From Streptomyces sp. SPB162 (GTDB taxonomy: Bacteria; Actinomycetota; Actinomycetes; Streptomycetales; Streptomycetaceae): a stretch of 64,000 bases of DNA. Each line of letters starts with the position of its first letter. The stretch's first letter is position 1. The notes beneath the pieces were generated by a model, which was not told where the DNA came from, did not search any database, and saw only the letters and a program-made list of their open reading frames with translations. The stretch covers positions 2,144,501 to 2,208,500 of the forward strand of contig NZ_JAQFII010000001.1 of assembly GCF_029504575.1 (NCBI RefSeq). The letters are read 5' to 3'. Both the position numbers and the translations under genes were made by a program. Below are positions 17,484 to 31,633 of this stretch, piece by piece.

Positions 17484-19500
17484 GTGGACACATCGGAAGC
17501 GACAGTTCTGCACTCTTTCGGGGGGCGTCCCCCGACCATCCAGGTCGAGGAGGCCGAGGCCTCGATCGTCGAGAACTATCCGCACCTGGTGCGGCTGGCG
17601 TATCTGACGCTGCCGGCCGCTCTCGGCCGGCACCGCAGGGTGCTGGCCGCGCACACCCTCGTGCAGCGGGCGCTGCCGCGCGGGCGGCGCGCGCCCGATC
17701 AGGCCGCCGCCGACGCGGGCGGCCCGCGTGGTGGTCCGCCGGATCCGGCGTATGCGCTGGTGCGCCAGGAGGTGCTGCGCGGGGCAGTGGCGCACGGCGT
17801 GGAGGAGGGGTGGCGCAAGCGGGTGCACGACGCCCGCGACCGGTTGCCGCTGCCGCACGTGTGGGGGTTGCGGCTGCACCCCAAGGCGGGCGGCACGGAC
17901 GAACTGGCGCTGGACCGTTCGCTCTCCGGGCTCGGCAGCCCCGCCCGCGCAGCGTTCGCGCTGGGCACGCTGGAGGGGCTGCCCGAACGCGAGGTCCGCA
18001 AGGTGCTGGCCGCGGCGGGCGTCGCCGATCCCCGCGCCGCCGTCACCGAGGCCGCCACCGCCACCGCTGAGGGCAGCGAGGGCGCCGGGGCGGTCCGAGT
18101 GCTGCTCGGCGGGGGCGAGTTCGACCCGTGCACGGTGCAGGCGCGGCCGACCGATCTGCTGCGCCGGCGCCAGCACATGCGGGTCGCGGGCGCCGCGGTC
18201 GCGGCCGTGGTGGTCGCGGCGGTGCTGCTGTCGCTGACCGGATCCGACGGCGGCTCCGGTTCGTACGCCGACGGTTCGTACACCGACGGGGGCCCCCGCC
18301 GGGTCCGCGAGCCCGCTGGAGTCGTCGGCGCTGCTGCGGGCCGACGCGGTCCTGTGGGAGCACACGTCGCGGATGGACTTCACCGCCTGGCCCGCCCGGG
18401 GCGGCCGCAAGGACGACGCCGAACTGCTGCGCCGCGCGCTCGCCGTGTGGTCGCGGCCCGGGCAGCGTGTGCGGGTCTCGGCGACCCCCGGCACCTCGCG
18501 GGGGCTGCCCGCCCAGCCGCCGCAGCTCCTCTACGCGGGCGACGTGGGCGCGGCGGCCGTGGTCGTGCTCTACGACGGAATGCGGATCGTCCGGTACGCG
18601 GAGCCGCAGGACGGCACGGGCTACGCGGCGCTGGACTTCGCGCGGGTGGACGACGCGGACGTCACCACCGGTGCGGCCGTCGTCGTCGGCCGCATCGACG
18701 GCAACACCCGCTTCCTGACCGCCCCCTGGGTCGATGAAGCGCAGACCCGCGACCTGCTGCAGCCGAACCGGCCGGGGCAGCCCCTGCACATCACGGCCGA
18801 CGGGGTCACCGACCCGGTCCGCACGCCGGGCGCGGGCGCGCCGGAGGGCCAGTGCGGGACGGCGTGGCCGGTGCTGCAGTTCCACTCCTCGACGAAGATC
18901 GTGGAGCAGCACTCGTTCCTGCTGACCGATCTGGGCGACCTGACCCCCGTCCATCTCACCTACACCCCGCCGCCGGGCGGCGCGGCCGCCCCGGCCCGGC
19001 AGCCGCGCGAGGCGACCGGGTCGCAGGCCCTGCTGAACTGGGCGCACAGCGCCTGCCGGCTCGGGACGCTGCGCGGCCAGGGCGTACGGGCCGTCAACAA
19101 CTGGGAGTTCGCCGAGCAGCGGCTGCCGGAGGGCGGCGCCGCCGCGTCCTGGGTGTGCACCCGTACGGATACCTGGCGCGGTGCCGGCGAGGTGATGGTG
19201 CAGTTCCAGCCGCCCGGCTCGTCGCCGACCGCTCCGGCGGCGGTGGCCGCCGAGGCGCAGAACACCAACGCCTGCAGCCGGTTCGGGCAGCATGTGCTGG
19301 CCGGCGTCATGTGGAAGTCCCCGGCCGGTCACTGGTTCCTCCTCGCGGCCGGCAGCCGCGACGTCACCAAGGTCTCCGCCACCGGCGGCATCCGCGCGAG
19401 CGCGGACGGCCCGCTGCTCGCCGTCCGCGTGGAACGCGGCGTGAACGCCAAACTGACGGCCCGGCTGACGACCGGCGGGACGCTGGATTCGCTGGGGTAG
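17484..19500 (+). pseudogene. Large single-pass membrane protein gene with a +1 frameshift
   Basis: The N-terminal 230 residues (ASIVENYPHLVRLAYLTLPAALGRHRRVLAAHTLVQRAL.., LEGLPEREVRKVLAAAGVADP) look like a helical domain vaguely related to ECF sigma regions. One membrane helix follows (HMRVAGAAVAAVVVAAVLLSL). After SYTDG the frame breaks, and the extracellular part (SPLESSALLRADAVLWEHTSRMDF... to TTGGTLDSLG) continues one frame over to 19500. Removing one G from the five-G run 18288-18292 restores DGAPAGS. The start at 17484 (GTG, MDTSEATVLHSFGG) has no clear ribosome site. I know no function. As with two other genes nearby, sequencing error is as likely as true inactivation. Confidence 0.72.
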
Positions 19501-19509
19501 GGCGGGCGG

Positions 19510-19995
19510 TCAGGCGGTGGGGACGCGCAGGGCCATCGTGACGTGGTCATCCGCGTGACCGTCCGCGACCCAGCCCTGGCGGGCATAGAACGCGCGGGCA
19601 CGCCGGTTGGGCGCGAAGACGTCCAGCCGGACGGTTTCCAGCGCGGCGTCCTGCCAGGCCGTGACGCAGGCCCCGTGCAGGGCGCTGCCGAGGCCCGCCC
19701 GCCAGAGGTCCGGGTCGACGTGGAACTGGTAGAGCTTCTCGTCGCCGGGCCGGAACCCGAGCACCGCGAAGGCCACGATCCGGCCCTCGCGCAGCGCGCA
19801 GAGCACCCTGCGGTCGGCCGCCCCGATGGCGCGCTCGGTGCCGGCCCGGCAGCGGCCCAGCTCGTCGGGGCCGTCGTACTCCTCCTCGGGCAGGTGCCCC
19901 GCGTAGTACGTGGCGCGGGCCCTGCGGTGCACGTCGGCGATATCGTCCAGATCATCGGGGTGGGCGTCACGGATCGTGACGGAGGCGGTGTCCAT
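19510..19995 (-). CDS. GNAT family N-acetyltransferase
   Basis: A 161-residue acetyl-CoA-dependent acetyltransferase of the GNAT fold. It starts MDTASVTIRDAHPDDLDDIADVHRRA, the usual beta-1/alpha-1 region. The acetyl-CoA loop is in FHVDPDLWRAGLGSALHGAC (the RxxGxG/A motif as RAGLGS), and the end is APNRRARAFYARQGWVADG. AGGGGAGC before the ATG at 19995 supports this start over one at 20064. It is convergent with the frameshifted gene and divergent from a second GNAT gene. The substrate is unknown. Confidence 0.87.
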   Translation of the reverse strand: MDTASVTIRDAHPDDLDDIADVHRRARATYYAGHLPEEEYDGPDELGRCRAGTERAIGAADRRVLCALREGRIVAFAVLGFRPGDEKLYQFHVDPDLWRAGLGSALHGACVTAWQDAALETVRLDVFAPNRRARAFYARQGWVADGHADDHVTMALRVPTA

Positions 19996-20062
19996 GCTCC
20001 CCTGGACGCGGCCTCGGGGGCGGCCGGTTCCGGGCCGGGGGCCGCAGGTGACAATGGCAGCC

Positions 20063-20593
20063 ATGAGCGATCTTCACGGTGACGGTGTCACCTTCCGGCA
20101 GGCCACCGTGGACGACATACCCGCCCTCGTCGCCCTGTACGACGGCGCTGCCCGCTGGATGCAGCGGAACGGCATCGACCAGTGGAAGCCCGGCCAGAAG
20201 AGCGCGGACCACTTCCTGCTCCGCATGAAGGAGGGCGAGGTCTGGCTCGCCCACGCCGGCGGCGCCGCCCCGGTCGGCGGCTGGGAAGTGTGGTGGGACG
20301 ACGAGCCGGCCTGGGGCCCGCAACCGCCGGTCGCGGGCTACATCCACCGCCTGATGACCGACCGCACGACCGCCCCGCCGAACCTCGGCCGCGCGATGCT
20401 CACCCGAGCGGAACACCGCATCGCCGCCACCGGCCGCACCCTCAGCCGCCTGGACTGCGTCTCGACCAACCCCCGCCTGCGCGCGTACTACGAGTCGGCG
20501 GGCTACACGGTGACCGGAGAGCAGCCCCTGAAAGACGGCGGCGGGGGTAGCCGGTACGCGGTGACCCTCCTGGAAAAGCGGCTGGTCAGCTGA
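20063..20593 (+). CDS. GNAT family N-acetyltransferase
   Basis: A 176-residue GNAT protein with motifs GVTFRQATVDDIPALVALYDGAARW and WKPGQKSADHFLLRMKEGEVWLA. The acetyl-CoA-binding part is TDRTTAPPNLGRAMLTRAEHRIA, and the terminal motif is NPRLRAYYESAGYTVTGEQPLKDG. The ATG at 20063 (MSDLHGDG) or 20054 (MAAMSD) can serve as start. It is divergent from another GNAT gene with 67 bases between, and ends at a strong bidirectional terminator. The substrate is unknown. Confidence 0.86.
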   Translation: MSDLHGDGVTFRQATVDDIPALVALYDGAARWMQRNGIDQWKPGQKSADHFLLRMKEGEVWLAHAGGAAPVGGWEVWWDDEPAWGPQPPVAGYIHRLMTDRTTAPPNLGRAMLTRAEHRIAATGRTLSRLDCVSTNPRLRAYYESAGYTVTGEQPLKDGGGGSRYAVTLLEKRLVS

Positions 20594-20603
20594 CCCAACG
20601 GGC

Positions 20604-20640
20604 AGGGCCCGTCTCCCCTGGTGGGGAGACGGGCCCTTTC
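20604..20640. terminator. Bidirectional terminator (GNAT / amylase-pullulanase)
   Basis: A 15-bp perfect stem AGGGCCCGTCTCCCC / GGGGAGACGGGCCCT with TGGT loop is followed by TTTC. It lies between the convergent GNAT gene and the large minus-strand amylase gene. Confidence 0.88.
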
Positions 20641-20654
20641 GTCATGCTCGTCGG

Positions 20655-26066
<5,412 letters not shown>

Positions 26067-26177
26067 GGGCGGGTCTCCTCGTAGCGGAAAAAGCTCGTGC
26101 CGGGGGCACTACGCGCCGAGGTCCCGCGGCTGCCCGGCGGCACCGCCGGGCGCTGCGGACGCTATCGCTGCCCGCCC

Positions 26178-26198
26178 CTTGCAGCAAGACCTTGCAAC
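26178..26198. promoter_or_regulatory. MalR-type operator (amylase side)
   Basis: CTTGCAGCAAG (26178-26188) is an 11-bp palindrome, followed by a further CTTGCAAC (26191-26198). TTGCAR half-sites of this kind are the known recognition sequence of Streptomyces MalR. The site lies 112 bases before the amylase-pullulanase start in the 344-base divergent intergenic region. Confidence 0.65.
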
Positions 26199-26278
26199 GC
26201 ACTTTGTGGGGCCTGGGCCTGCATCGGACACCTGCAGGTAACGGCAACGTCACATTCGAGAGGCGTGGCCGAAACTTT

Positions 26279-26298
26279 CTTGCAGGCTCTTTCGCAAG
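26279..26298. promoter_or_regulatory. MalR-type operator over the malE promoter
   Basis: CTTGCAGGCTCTTTCGCAAG has the inverted half-sites CTTGC and GCAAG separated by ten bases. TTGCAG (26280-26285) could act as a -35 element with TTACAT (26302-26307) as a -10, so repressor binding would block the malE promoter. The malE start codon is 112 bases downstream. Confidence 0.65.
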
Positions 26299-26410
26299 GT
26301 CTTACATCGCTGTTACGTTCCTGCCCAGCCCGAGCAGCCGCACAGCACCAAGCGGTGCGCATCACCCACTCCAGGGTGAACCGGGTTTTACCCTCATCAA
26401 GGAGACAGGT

Positions 26411-27700
26411 ATGCGACGCGGCATATCCGCCGTGGCGATGGCCGCGGCCATCGTTCTCGGGGCCACCGCCTGTGGCGGCAGCAGCGACAACAAGAGCACC
26501 GGGGACGCGGCGAAGGACCCGGCCGGAGTCTCCGGCGAGATCACGTACTGGGACACGTCGGACGCCACGAACGAGGCGCCCGTCTACCAGGCCCTGATCA
26601 AGACCTTCGAGGCCAAGTACCCGAAGATCAAGGTCAAGTACGTCAACGTCCCCTTCGCGGACGTGGAGCAGAAGTTCAAGACGGCGGCGCAGAGCGGCAA
26701 GGGCGCGCCCGACGTGGTCCGGGCCGACGTCGGCCTGATCCCGGAGTACGCCTCCCTGCACTACATCGCCCCGCTGGACGGCACCGCCGCCCTCAAGGAG
26801 ACGACGGACTTCACGCAGGGCCCGCTCAACACCACCAAGTACGAGGGCAAGACCTACGGGGTCCCGTCGGTCACCGACACCCTGGGCCTGCTCTACAACA
26901 AGGAGATCTTCGCCAAGGCCGGCATCGCGAAGCCGCCGACCACCTGGGACGAGTTCATCTCCGTCTCGAAGACCATCAAGGAGAAGACCGGGGTCACGGG
27001 CACGTACCTCAACCCGGACACCTACTTCCTGATGCCGATGCTCTTCGGTGAGGGCACCGACCTCGCGGACGCCGCCGCCAAGAAGATCACGATCAACTCC
27101 CCGGAGGCGGTCAAGGCGGTCACCAAGGCGAAGGAGATCTACGACACCTCCTCACAGAAGGTGGACTTCGCCAGCGCCTACGACAACATGCAGACCTCGT
27201 TCAAGAACGGCAAGGTCGCCATGCTGATCCAGGGCCCCTGGTCGGTCAGCGACGACATCAGCGGCTCGGCCTTCAAGGGCAAGGAGTCCAACCTCGGCTA
27301 CGCCCCGGTCCCGGCCGGCTCCACCGGCAAGCCGCAGGCGCCCACCGGCGGCCACGACCTCGCGGTCTACCAGGGCTCCAAGAACCTGGACGCCGGCTAC
27401 CTGTTCACCGAGTTCATGACCAGCTCGGCCAGCCAGGTCACCATCGCCACCAAGACCGGCACCCTGCCGACGCGTACCTCCGCGTACACGCCGGCGGTCA
27501 CCGCCGACCCGAAGATCGCCGGCTTCAAGGGGATCATGGACACCGCCCGCCCCCGCGTGGCGCTCCCCCAGGTCGGCAGCCTCTTCACGCCGCTCCAGCA
27601 GCAGTACGTGAAGATCCTGCAGGGCCAGGTCTCGGTCCAGGCCGGACTGGACGCGGCGGCCGGCGAGTTCGCCAAGCTCCTGCCGGGCTTCACCAAGTAA
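26411..27700 (+). CDS. malE: Maltose/maltodextrin ABC importer, substrate-binding lipoprotein
   Basis: A 429-residue binding lipoprotein of a CUT1-type sugar importer. The signal peptide (RRGISAVAMAAAIVLGATAC) ends at lipobox Cys. The mature protein has the family pattern GEITYWDTSDATNEAP, VPFADVEQKFKTAA, YGVPSVTDTLGLLYNKEIF, GPWSVSDDI and GGHDLAVY. It captures maltose and maltodextrins at the cell surface for MalFG. The ATG at 26411 is preceded by GGAGACAGGT. It heads the malE-malF-malG-aglA-malR run and is divergent from the amylase-pullulanase gene that supplies its substrate. Confidence 0.92.
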   Translation: MRRGISAVAMAAAIVLGATACGGSSDNKSTGDAAKDPAGVSGEITYWDTSDATNEAPVYQALIKTFEAKYPKIKVKYVNVPFADVEQKFKTAAQSGKGAPDVVRADVGLIPEYASLHYIAPLDGTAALKETTDFTQGPLNTTKYEGKTYGVPSVTDTLGLLYNKEIFAKAGIAKPPTTWDEFISVSKTIKEKTGVTGTYLNPDTYFLMPMLFGEGTDLADAAAKKITINSPEAVKAVTKAKEIYDTSSQKVDFASAYDNMQTSFKNGKVAMLIQGPWSVSDDISGSAFKGKESNLGYAPVPAGSTGKPQAPTGGHDLAVYQGSKNLDAGYLFTEFMTSSASQVTIATKTGTLPTRTSAYTPAVTADPKIAGFKGIMDTARPRVALPQVGSLFTPLQQQYVKILQGQVSVQAGLDAAAGEFAKLLPGFTK

Positions 27701-27733
27701 CCGCACGGCACCAGACTCCGGTCCGGTCGGCCG

Positions 27734-27766
27734 GGGCCCCGTCCTCCTCCGGGAGGGTCGGGGCCC
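27734..27766 (+). terminator. Hairpin between malE and malF (probable attenuator)
   Basis: GGGCCCCG (27734-27741) pairs with CGGGGCCC (27759-27766), with a pyrimidine/purine-rich interior that can pair further. It lies in the 205-base malE-malF gap and probably stops part of the transcripts, keeping the binding protein in excess over the permeases. The second sugar locus has a comparable hairpin at 48083-48112. Confidence 0.6.
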
Positions 27767-27905
27767 ACGCGCCCGGCCGTCCGGGCCGGGCCGTACGCGC
27801 GGCCCCGGAGATCGAGCCACCCCGCCCGCCCCGCTCCGAGGGGCGCTCCGGGGCCGCGACACCACCCGCACCATCATCCGTAATCGTGGAAAGAGCCGAT
27901 GAGTG

Positions 27906-28901
27906 ATGACCACCGCAGCCCTTGACGGGCAACAGCAGGGGAAACAGCGCGGCAAGGCCCCGCGCCCCGGCCTCGTGACGCTGTTCAAGCGCTCGTGGGA
28001 CAAGCACTGGTACGCCTGGGCCATGGTCGCCCCGGTGGTCATCGTGATCGGCGTCCTGGTGCTGTACCCGCTGGGTTACGGCATCTACCTGTCGTTCACG
28101 AACGCCACCGAGACGAACATCGCCAAGGACATCGGCCCCGTCCACATCCCGGCGACCTACCACCTGGTGGGTTTCGACAACTACTGGAAGATCCTCTCGG
28201 GCCAGGACGGTGACTTCTACCCGCGGCTCATCTGGACCGTCATCTGGACGCTGACCTGCGTCGCCTTCACCTACGCCATCGGCATGGGCATGGCGCTGCT
28301 GCTCAACCGCCCGGCGAAGTTCCGGCTCTTCTACCGCCTCTCGCTGATCCTGCCCTGGGCCATCCCGGCCTTCGTCAGCGTCTTCGCCTGGCGGCTGATG
28401 CTCAACTCGCAGTACGGCGTCTTCAACTCGATCCTCACCCACGTCGGGCTGCCGGCCCAGGACTGGCTGGGCACGCCCTTCGCCCAGAAGGTCGCGGTCA
28501 TCATGGTGAACGTCTGGGCGGGCGTACCCTTCATGATGGTCGCCCTCCTCGGCGGCATGCAGTCCATACCCCAGGAGCTCTACGAGGCCGCCGAGATGGA
28601 CGGCGCCTCCCCCTGGAAGCGGTTCCTGCACATCACGCTCCCCGGCCTGCGCCCGGTCAGCAACACCGTGATCCTGCTCGGGGTGATCTGGACGTTCAAC
28701 ATGTTCCCGATCATCTTCCTGCTGCTGGGGCAGACGAACAGCGGGGACACCGACATCCTCGTGACCTACGCCTACCGCAAGGCGTTCACCGGGGTGTCCG
28801 ACTACTCGGGCGCCGCGTCGTACGGCATGGTCATCCTCGCCATCCTGCTGGTCTTCTCCACCTTCTACCGCCGCTACCAGGCCAAGACCGAGCAGGCGTA
28901 A
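27906..28901 (+). CDS. malF: Maltose ABC importer permease MalF
   Basis: A 331-residue CUT1 permease with about six membrane helices (first: YAWAMVAPVVIVIGVLVLYPLGY). The EAA loop that contacts the ATPase is ELYEAAEMDGASPWKRFLHITLPGLRPV. No ATPase gene is in the locus; streptomycetes use the shared ATPase MsiK encoded elsewhere. GGAAAG precedes the start by about 11 bases; a GTG at 27903 just upstream is also in frame. The next gene, malG, begins 6 bases after the stop, so the two are co-translated. Confidence 0.92.
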   Translation: MTTAALDGQQQGKQRGKAPRPGLVTLFKRSWDKHWYAWAMVAPVVIVIGVLVLYPLGYGIYLSFTNATETNIAKDIGPVHIPATYHLVGFDNYWKILSGQDGDFYPRLIWTVIWTLTCVAFTYAIGMGMALLLNRPAKFRLFYRLSLILPWAIPAFVSVFAWRLMLNSQYGVFNSILTHVGLPAQDWLGTPFAQKVAVIMVNVWAGVPFMMVALLGGMQSIPQELYEAAEMDGASPWKRFLHITLPGLRPVSNTVILLGVIWTFNMFPIIFLLLGQTNSGDTDILVTYAYRKAFTGVSDYSGAASYGMVILAILLVFSTFYRRYQAKTEQA

Positions 28902-28907
28902 GGAGCC

Positions 28908-29825
28908 ATGACGATGAGTGCAACAGCCCACACCGGCACGACGAAGAGCGCCGACGCGTCCCGTTCGGCCGCGGTGCCCGCCCGCCGCGCGGGCCGCAAG
29001 CGCGGCGAACGCAGCCGCGGCGCCTCGCTCGCCCTGCACACCACGCTCATGGTCGCCAGCGCCGTCGCGATCTTCCCGGCGCTGTGGATCGCGTTCATCT
29101 CCTTCGGGCCGAAGAACGCGTGGACGGACCCGGGCGAGATCTTCTCCCACCTGAGCCTGCAGAACTACCGGAACATCCTGCACACCAACTTCCCGAAGTG
29201 GTTCCTCAACTCGGCGATCGTCGCGGCCGCGACGACCGTGCTCGGCGTCATGCTGTCGGCGAGCGCCGGCTACGCCATCTCGCGGATGAAGTTCCCCGGC
29301 CACAAGCAGCTGATGTGGACCTTCCTGACGACGCAGATGTTCCCCATGGCCGTGCTGATCGTGCCGCTGTACAACCTGCTCGGCGAGCTCGGCCTCCTCG
29401 ACAGCTACCTCGGCCTGATCGTCACCTACTGCACCATCTCGGTGCCGTTCTGCGCCTGGATGCTCAAGGGATACTTCGACACCATCCCGCACGAGATCGA
29501 CGAGGCGGGCCGGATCGACGGCCTCACCCCGTTCGGCACGTTCTGGCGGCTGATCCTGCCGCTGGCCCGCCCGGGGCTGGCCGTCACCGCCTTCTACAGC
29601 TTCCTGACCGCCTGGGGCGAGGTCGCCTACGCGAGCCAGTTCATGAGCACCAACGAGAACTTCACGCTGGCGGCCGGCATCCGCACCCTCGCCACCGACC
29701 AGCGCGCGGACTGGGGCTCGCTGACCGCCGCCGCGGTGATCATCGCCATCCCGGCCGCCCTCGTCTTCTTCGTGGTCCAGCGCCACCTGGTCTCCGGCCT
29801 CACCGCCGGCGCCGCCAAGTCCTGA
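28908..29825 (+). CDS. malG: Maltose ABC importer permease MalG
   Basis: A 305-residue CUT1 inner permease, partner of MalF. A basic N-terminal tail (RRAGRKRGERSRG) precedes six helices. The EAA loop is IPHEIDEAGRIDGLTPFGTFWRLILPLARPG, and the C-terminus ends VSGLTAGAAKS, typical of MalG. TAAGGAG overlaps the malF stop and serves as ribosome site for the ATG at 28908 (MTMSATAH); the ATG at 28914 is an alternative. aglA follows after 79 bases. Confidence 0.92.
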   Translation: MTMSATAHTGTTKSADASRSAAVPARRAGRKRGERSRGASLALHTTLMVASAVAIFPALWIAFISFGPKNAWTDPGEIFSHLSLQNYRNILHTNFPKWFLNSAIVAAATTVLGVMLSASAGYAISRMKFPGHKQLMWTFLTTQMFPMAVLIVPLYNLLGELGLLDSYLGLIVTYCTISVPFCAWMLKGYFDTIPHEIDEAGRIDGLTPFGTFWRLILPLARPGLAVTAFYSFLTAWGEVAYASQFMSTNENFTLAAGIRTLATDQRADWGSLTAAAVIIAIPAALVFFVVQRHLVSGLTAGAAKS

Positions 29826-29904
29826 TCGTCGCTGCGGTGTCGCGACACCGCAGCCTCCTGTCGTGCCCCGTGCACACCACGGCCCGCCACACCCAAAGGA
29901 AGTC

Positions 29905-31599
29905 ATGAGCCAGCACCTCACCGACGCGCCCCGCTCCGCCGCCGACAACGCCGCCGACGCCGTGCGCAGAGACTGGTGGCGTGACGCCGTGATCTACCAG
30001 GTCTACCCGCGCAGTTTCGCCGACGGCGACGGCGACGGCATGGGCGACCTGCCCGGGATCACCGCCCGGCTGCCCTACCTGCGCTCGCTCGGCGTGGACG
30101 CCGTGTGGCTGTCGCCGTTCTACGCCTCCCCGCAGGCCGACGGCGGCTACGACGTGGCCGACTACCGCGCCGTCGACCCGATGTTCGGCACCCTGACGGA
30201 CGCCGACGACCTGGTGCGGGCCGCCCACGCGCTGGATCTGCGGGTCATCGTGGACGTGGTCCCCAACCACTGCTCCGACCAGCACGAGTGGTTCAAGCAG
30301 GCGCTGCGCGAGGGCGCCGGATCCCCGATCCGCGAGCGCTTCCACTTCCGCGCGGGCAAGGGTGCCGACGGCGAACTCCCGCCGAACGACTGGGAGTCCA
30401 TCTTCGGCGGCCCCGCCTGGACGCGGACGGTGAACGCCGACGGCACCCCCGGCGAGTGGTACCTGCACCTGTTCGCCCCGGAGCAGCCGGACTTCAACTG
30501 GGACCACCCGGCGGTGCACGACGAGTTCCGCTCCATCCTGCGCTTCTGGCTGGACCTGGGCATCGACGGCTTCCGCATCGACGTCGCCCACGGCATGGTC
30601 AAGGCCCCCGGACTGCCCGACATCGGCTCGCACGAGCAGCTCAAGCTGCTGGGCACCGCGTCGATGCCGTACTTCGACCAGGACGGCGTCCACGAGATCT
30701 ACCGCAGCTGGCGCAAGATCCTGGACGAGTATTCCCCCAACCTCCGGCCGGGGGTGCCCCCGGGCGACCGCATCGCCGTCGCCGAGGCCTGGACGCCGAC
30801 CGTCGAGCGCAGCGCCCTGTACCTGCGCCCCGACGAGCTGCACCAGGCGTTCAACTTCGAGTACCTGACGTCCGGCTGGGACGCCGCCGCGCTGCGCCGG
30901 GTCATCGACACCTCGCTGGCCGCGATGGGTTCCGTCGGCGCGCCCGCCACCTGGGTGCTGTCCAACCACGACGTGGTGCGGCACTCGACCCGCTTCGCCG
31001 ACGGCGACCAGGCGCTCGGTCTGCGCCGGGCTCGGGCCGCGACCCTGCTGATGCTGGCGCTGCCCGGCTCCGCCTACCTGTACCAGGGCGAGGAGCTCGG
31101 TCTGCCCGAGGTCACCGACCTGCCGGACGAGGTGCGCCAGGACCCGGCGTTCTTCCGCAACGCCGGCCAGGACGGCACCCGCGACGGCTGCCGCGTCCCG
31201 CTGCCGTGGTCGGGCACCCGCGCACCGTACGGCTTCGGCCCGGTCGAGGGCGGCCCCAGCTGGCTGCCGCAGCCCGACGCCTGGGCCGGCCTCAGCGTCG
31301 AGGCGCAGGAGGGCGACCCGAACTCGACGCTGGAGTTCTACCGTGCGGCGCTGGCCGTCCGCCGCGAACACCCCGCCCTGGGCGCCGGTTCCGACGTGAC
31401 GTGGCTGGATGCTCCGGAGGGCGTGCTGGCGTTCCGCCGGGACAGCGCCGAGGGCTCGTTCGTGTGCACCGCCAACGTCACCGCGGCGCCCGTCACGATC
31501 CCGGCCCCCGGCCGCGTGCTGCTCGGCGGGACCGGGTTCAGCGCGGACGGAGAGTACGCCGTCATCCCCGCCGACACCACGATTTGGTGGGCGATCTGA
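29905..31599 (+). CDS. aglA: Intracellular alpha-glucosidase (GH13) of the mal locus
   Basis: A 564-residue cytosolic GH13 enzyme that hydrolyses imported maltose and maltodextrins to glucose. It begins WWRDAVIYQVYPRSFADGDGDGMGDL. Catalytic residues are Asp226 (GFRIDVAH), Glu294 (IAVAEAW) and Asp356 (SNHDVV). No signal peptide is present. AAAGGA precedes the ATG at 29905. Between DEY and PGDRIAVAEAW it carries nine extra residues, SPNLRPGVP. They are encoded by a palindromic repeat (30733-30759) that is absent from the paralogue at 50180, so they are probably an insertion. It lies close to the catalytic Glu. The gene follows malG and precedes malR. Confidence 0.9.
   Translation: MSQHLTDAPRSAADNAADAVRRDWWRDAVIYQVYPRSFADGDGDGMGDLPGITARLPYLRSLGVDAVWLSPFYASPQADGGYDVADYRAVDPMFGTLTDADDLVRAAHALDLRVIVDVVPNHCSDQHEWFKQALREGAGSPIRERFHFRAGKGADGELPPNDWESIFGGPAWTRTVNADGTPGEWYLHLFAPEQPDFNWDHPAVHDEFRSILRFWLDLGIDGFRIDVAHGMVKAPGLPDIGSHEQLKLLGTASMPYFDQDGVHEIYRSWRKILDEYSPNLRPGVPPGDRIAVAEAWTPTVERSALYLRPDELHQAFNFEYLTSGWDAAALRRVIDTSLAAMGSVGAPATWVLSNHDVVRHSTRFADGDQALGLRRARAATLLMLALPGSAYLYQGEELGLPEVTDLPDEVRQDPAFFRNAGQDGTRDGCRVPLPWSGTRAPYGFGPVEGGPSWLPQPDAWAGLSVEAQEGDPNSTLEFYRAALAVRREHPALGAGSDVTWLDAPEGVLAFRRDSAEGSFVCTANVTAAPVTIPAPGRVLLGGTGFSADGEYAVIPADTTIWWAI
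30733..30760 (+). repeat. CCCCC..GGTGCCCCC palindromic repeat inserted in frame in aglA
   Basis: The block runs CCCCCAACCTCCGGCCGG then GGGTGCCCCC. It has self-complementary ends and the same frame (CCCCCA...GGTGCCCCC) as the centre of the MITE-like element at 11014-11205. Its 27 bases from 30733 encode nine residues that the paralogous glucosidase lacks. Blocks of this kind are, as I recall, common between Streptomyces genes. Confidence 0.7.
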
Positions 31600-31633
31600 C
31601 GTGGCCACCATCCGTCCCATAGCATCCGGTGCT

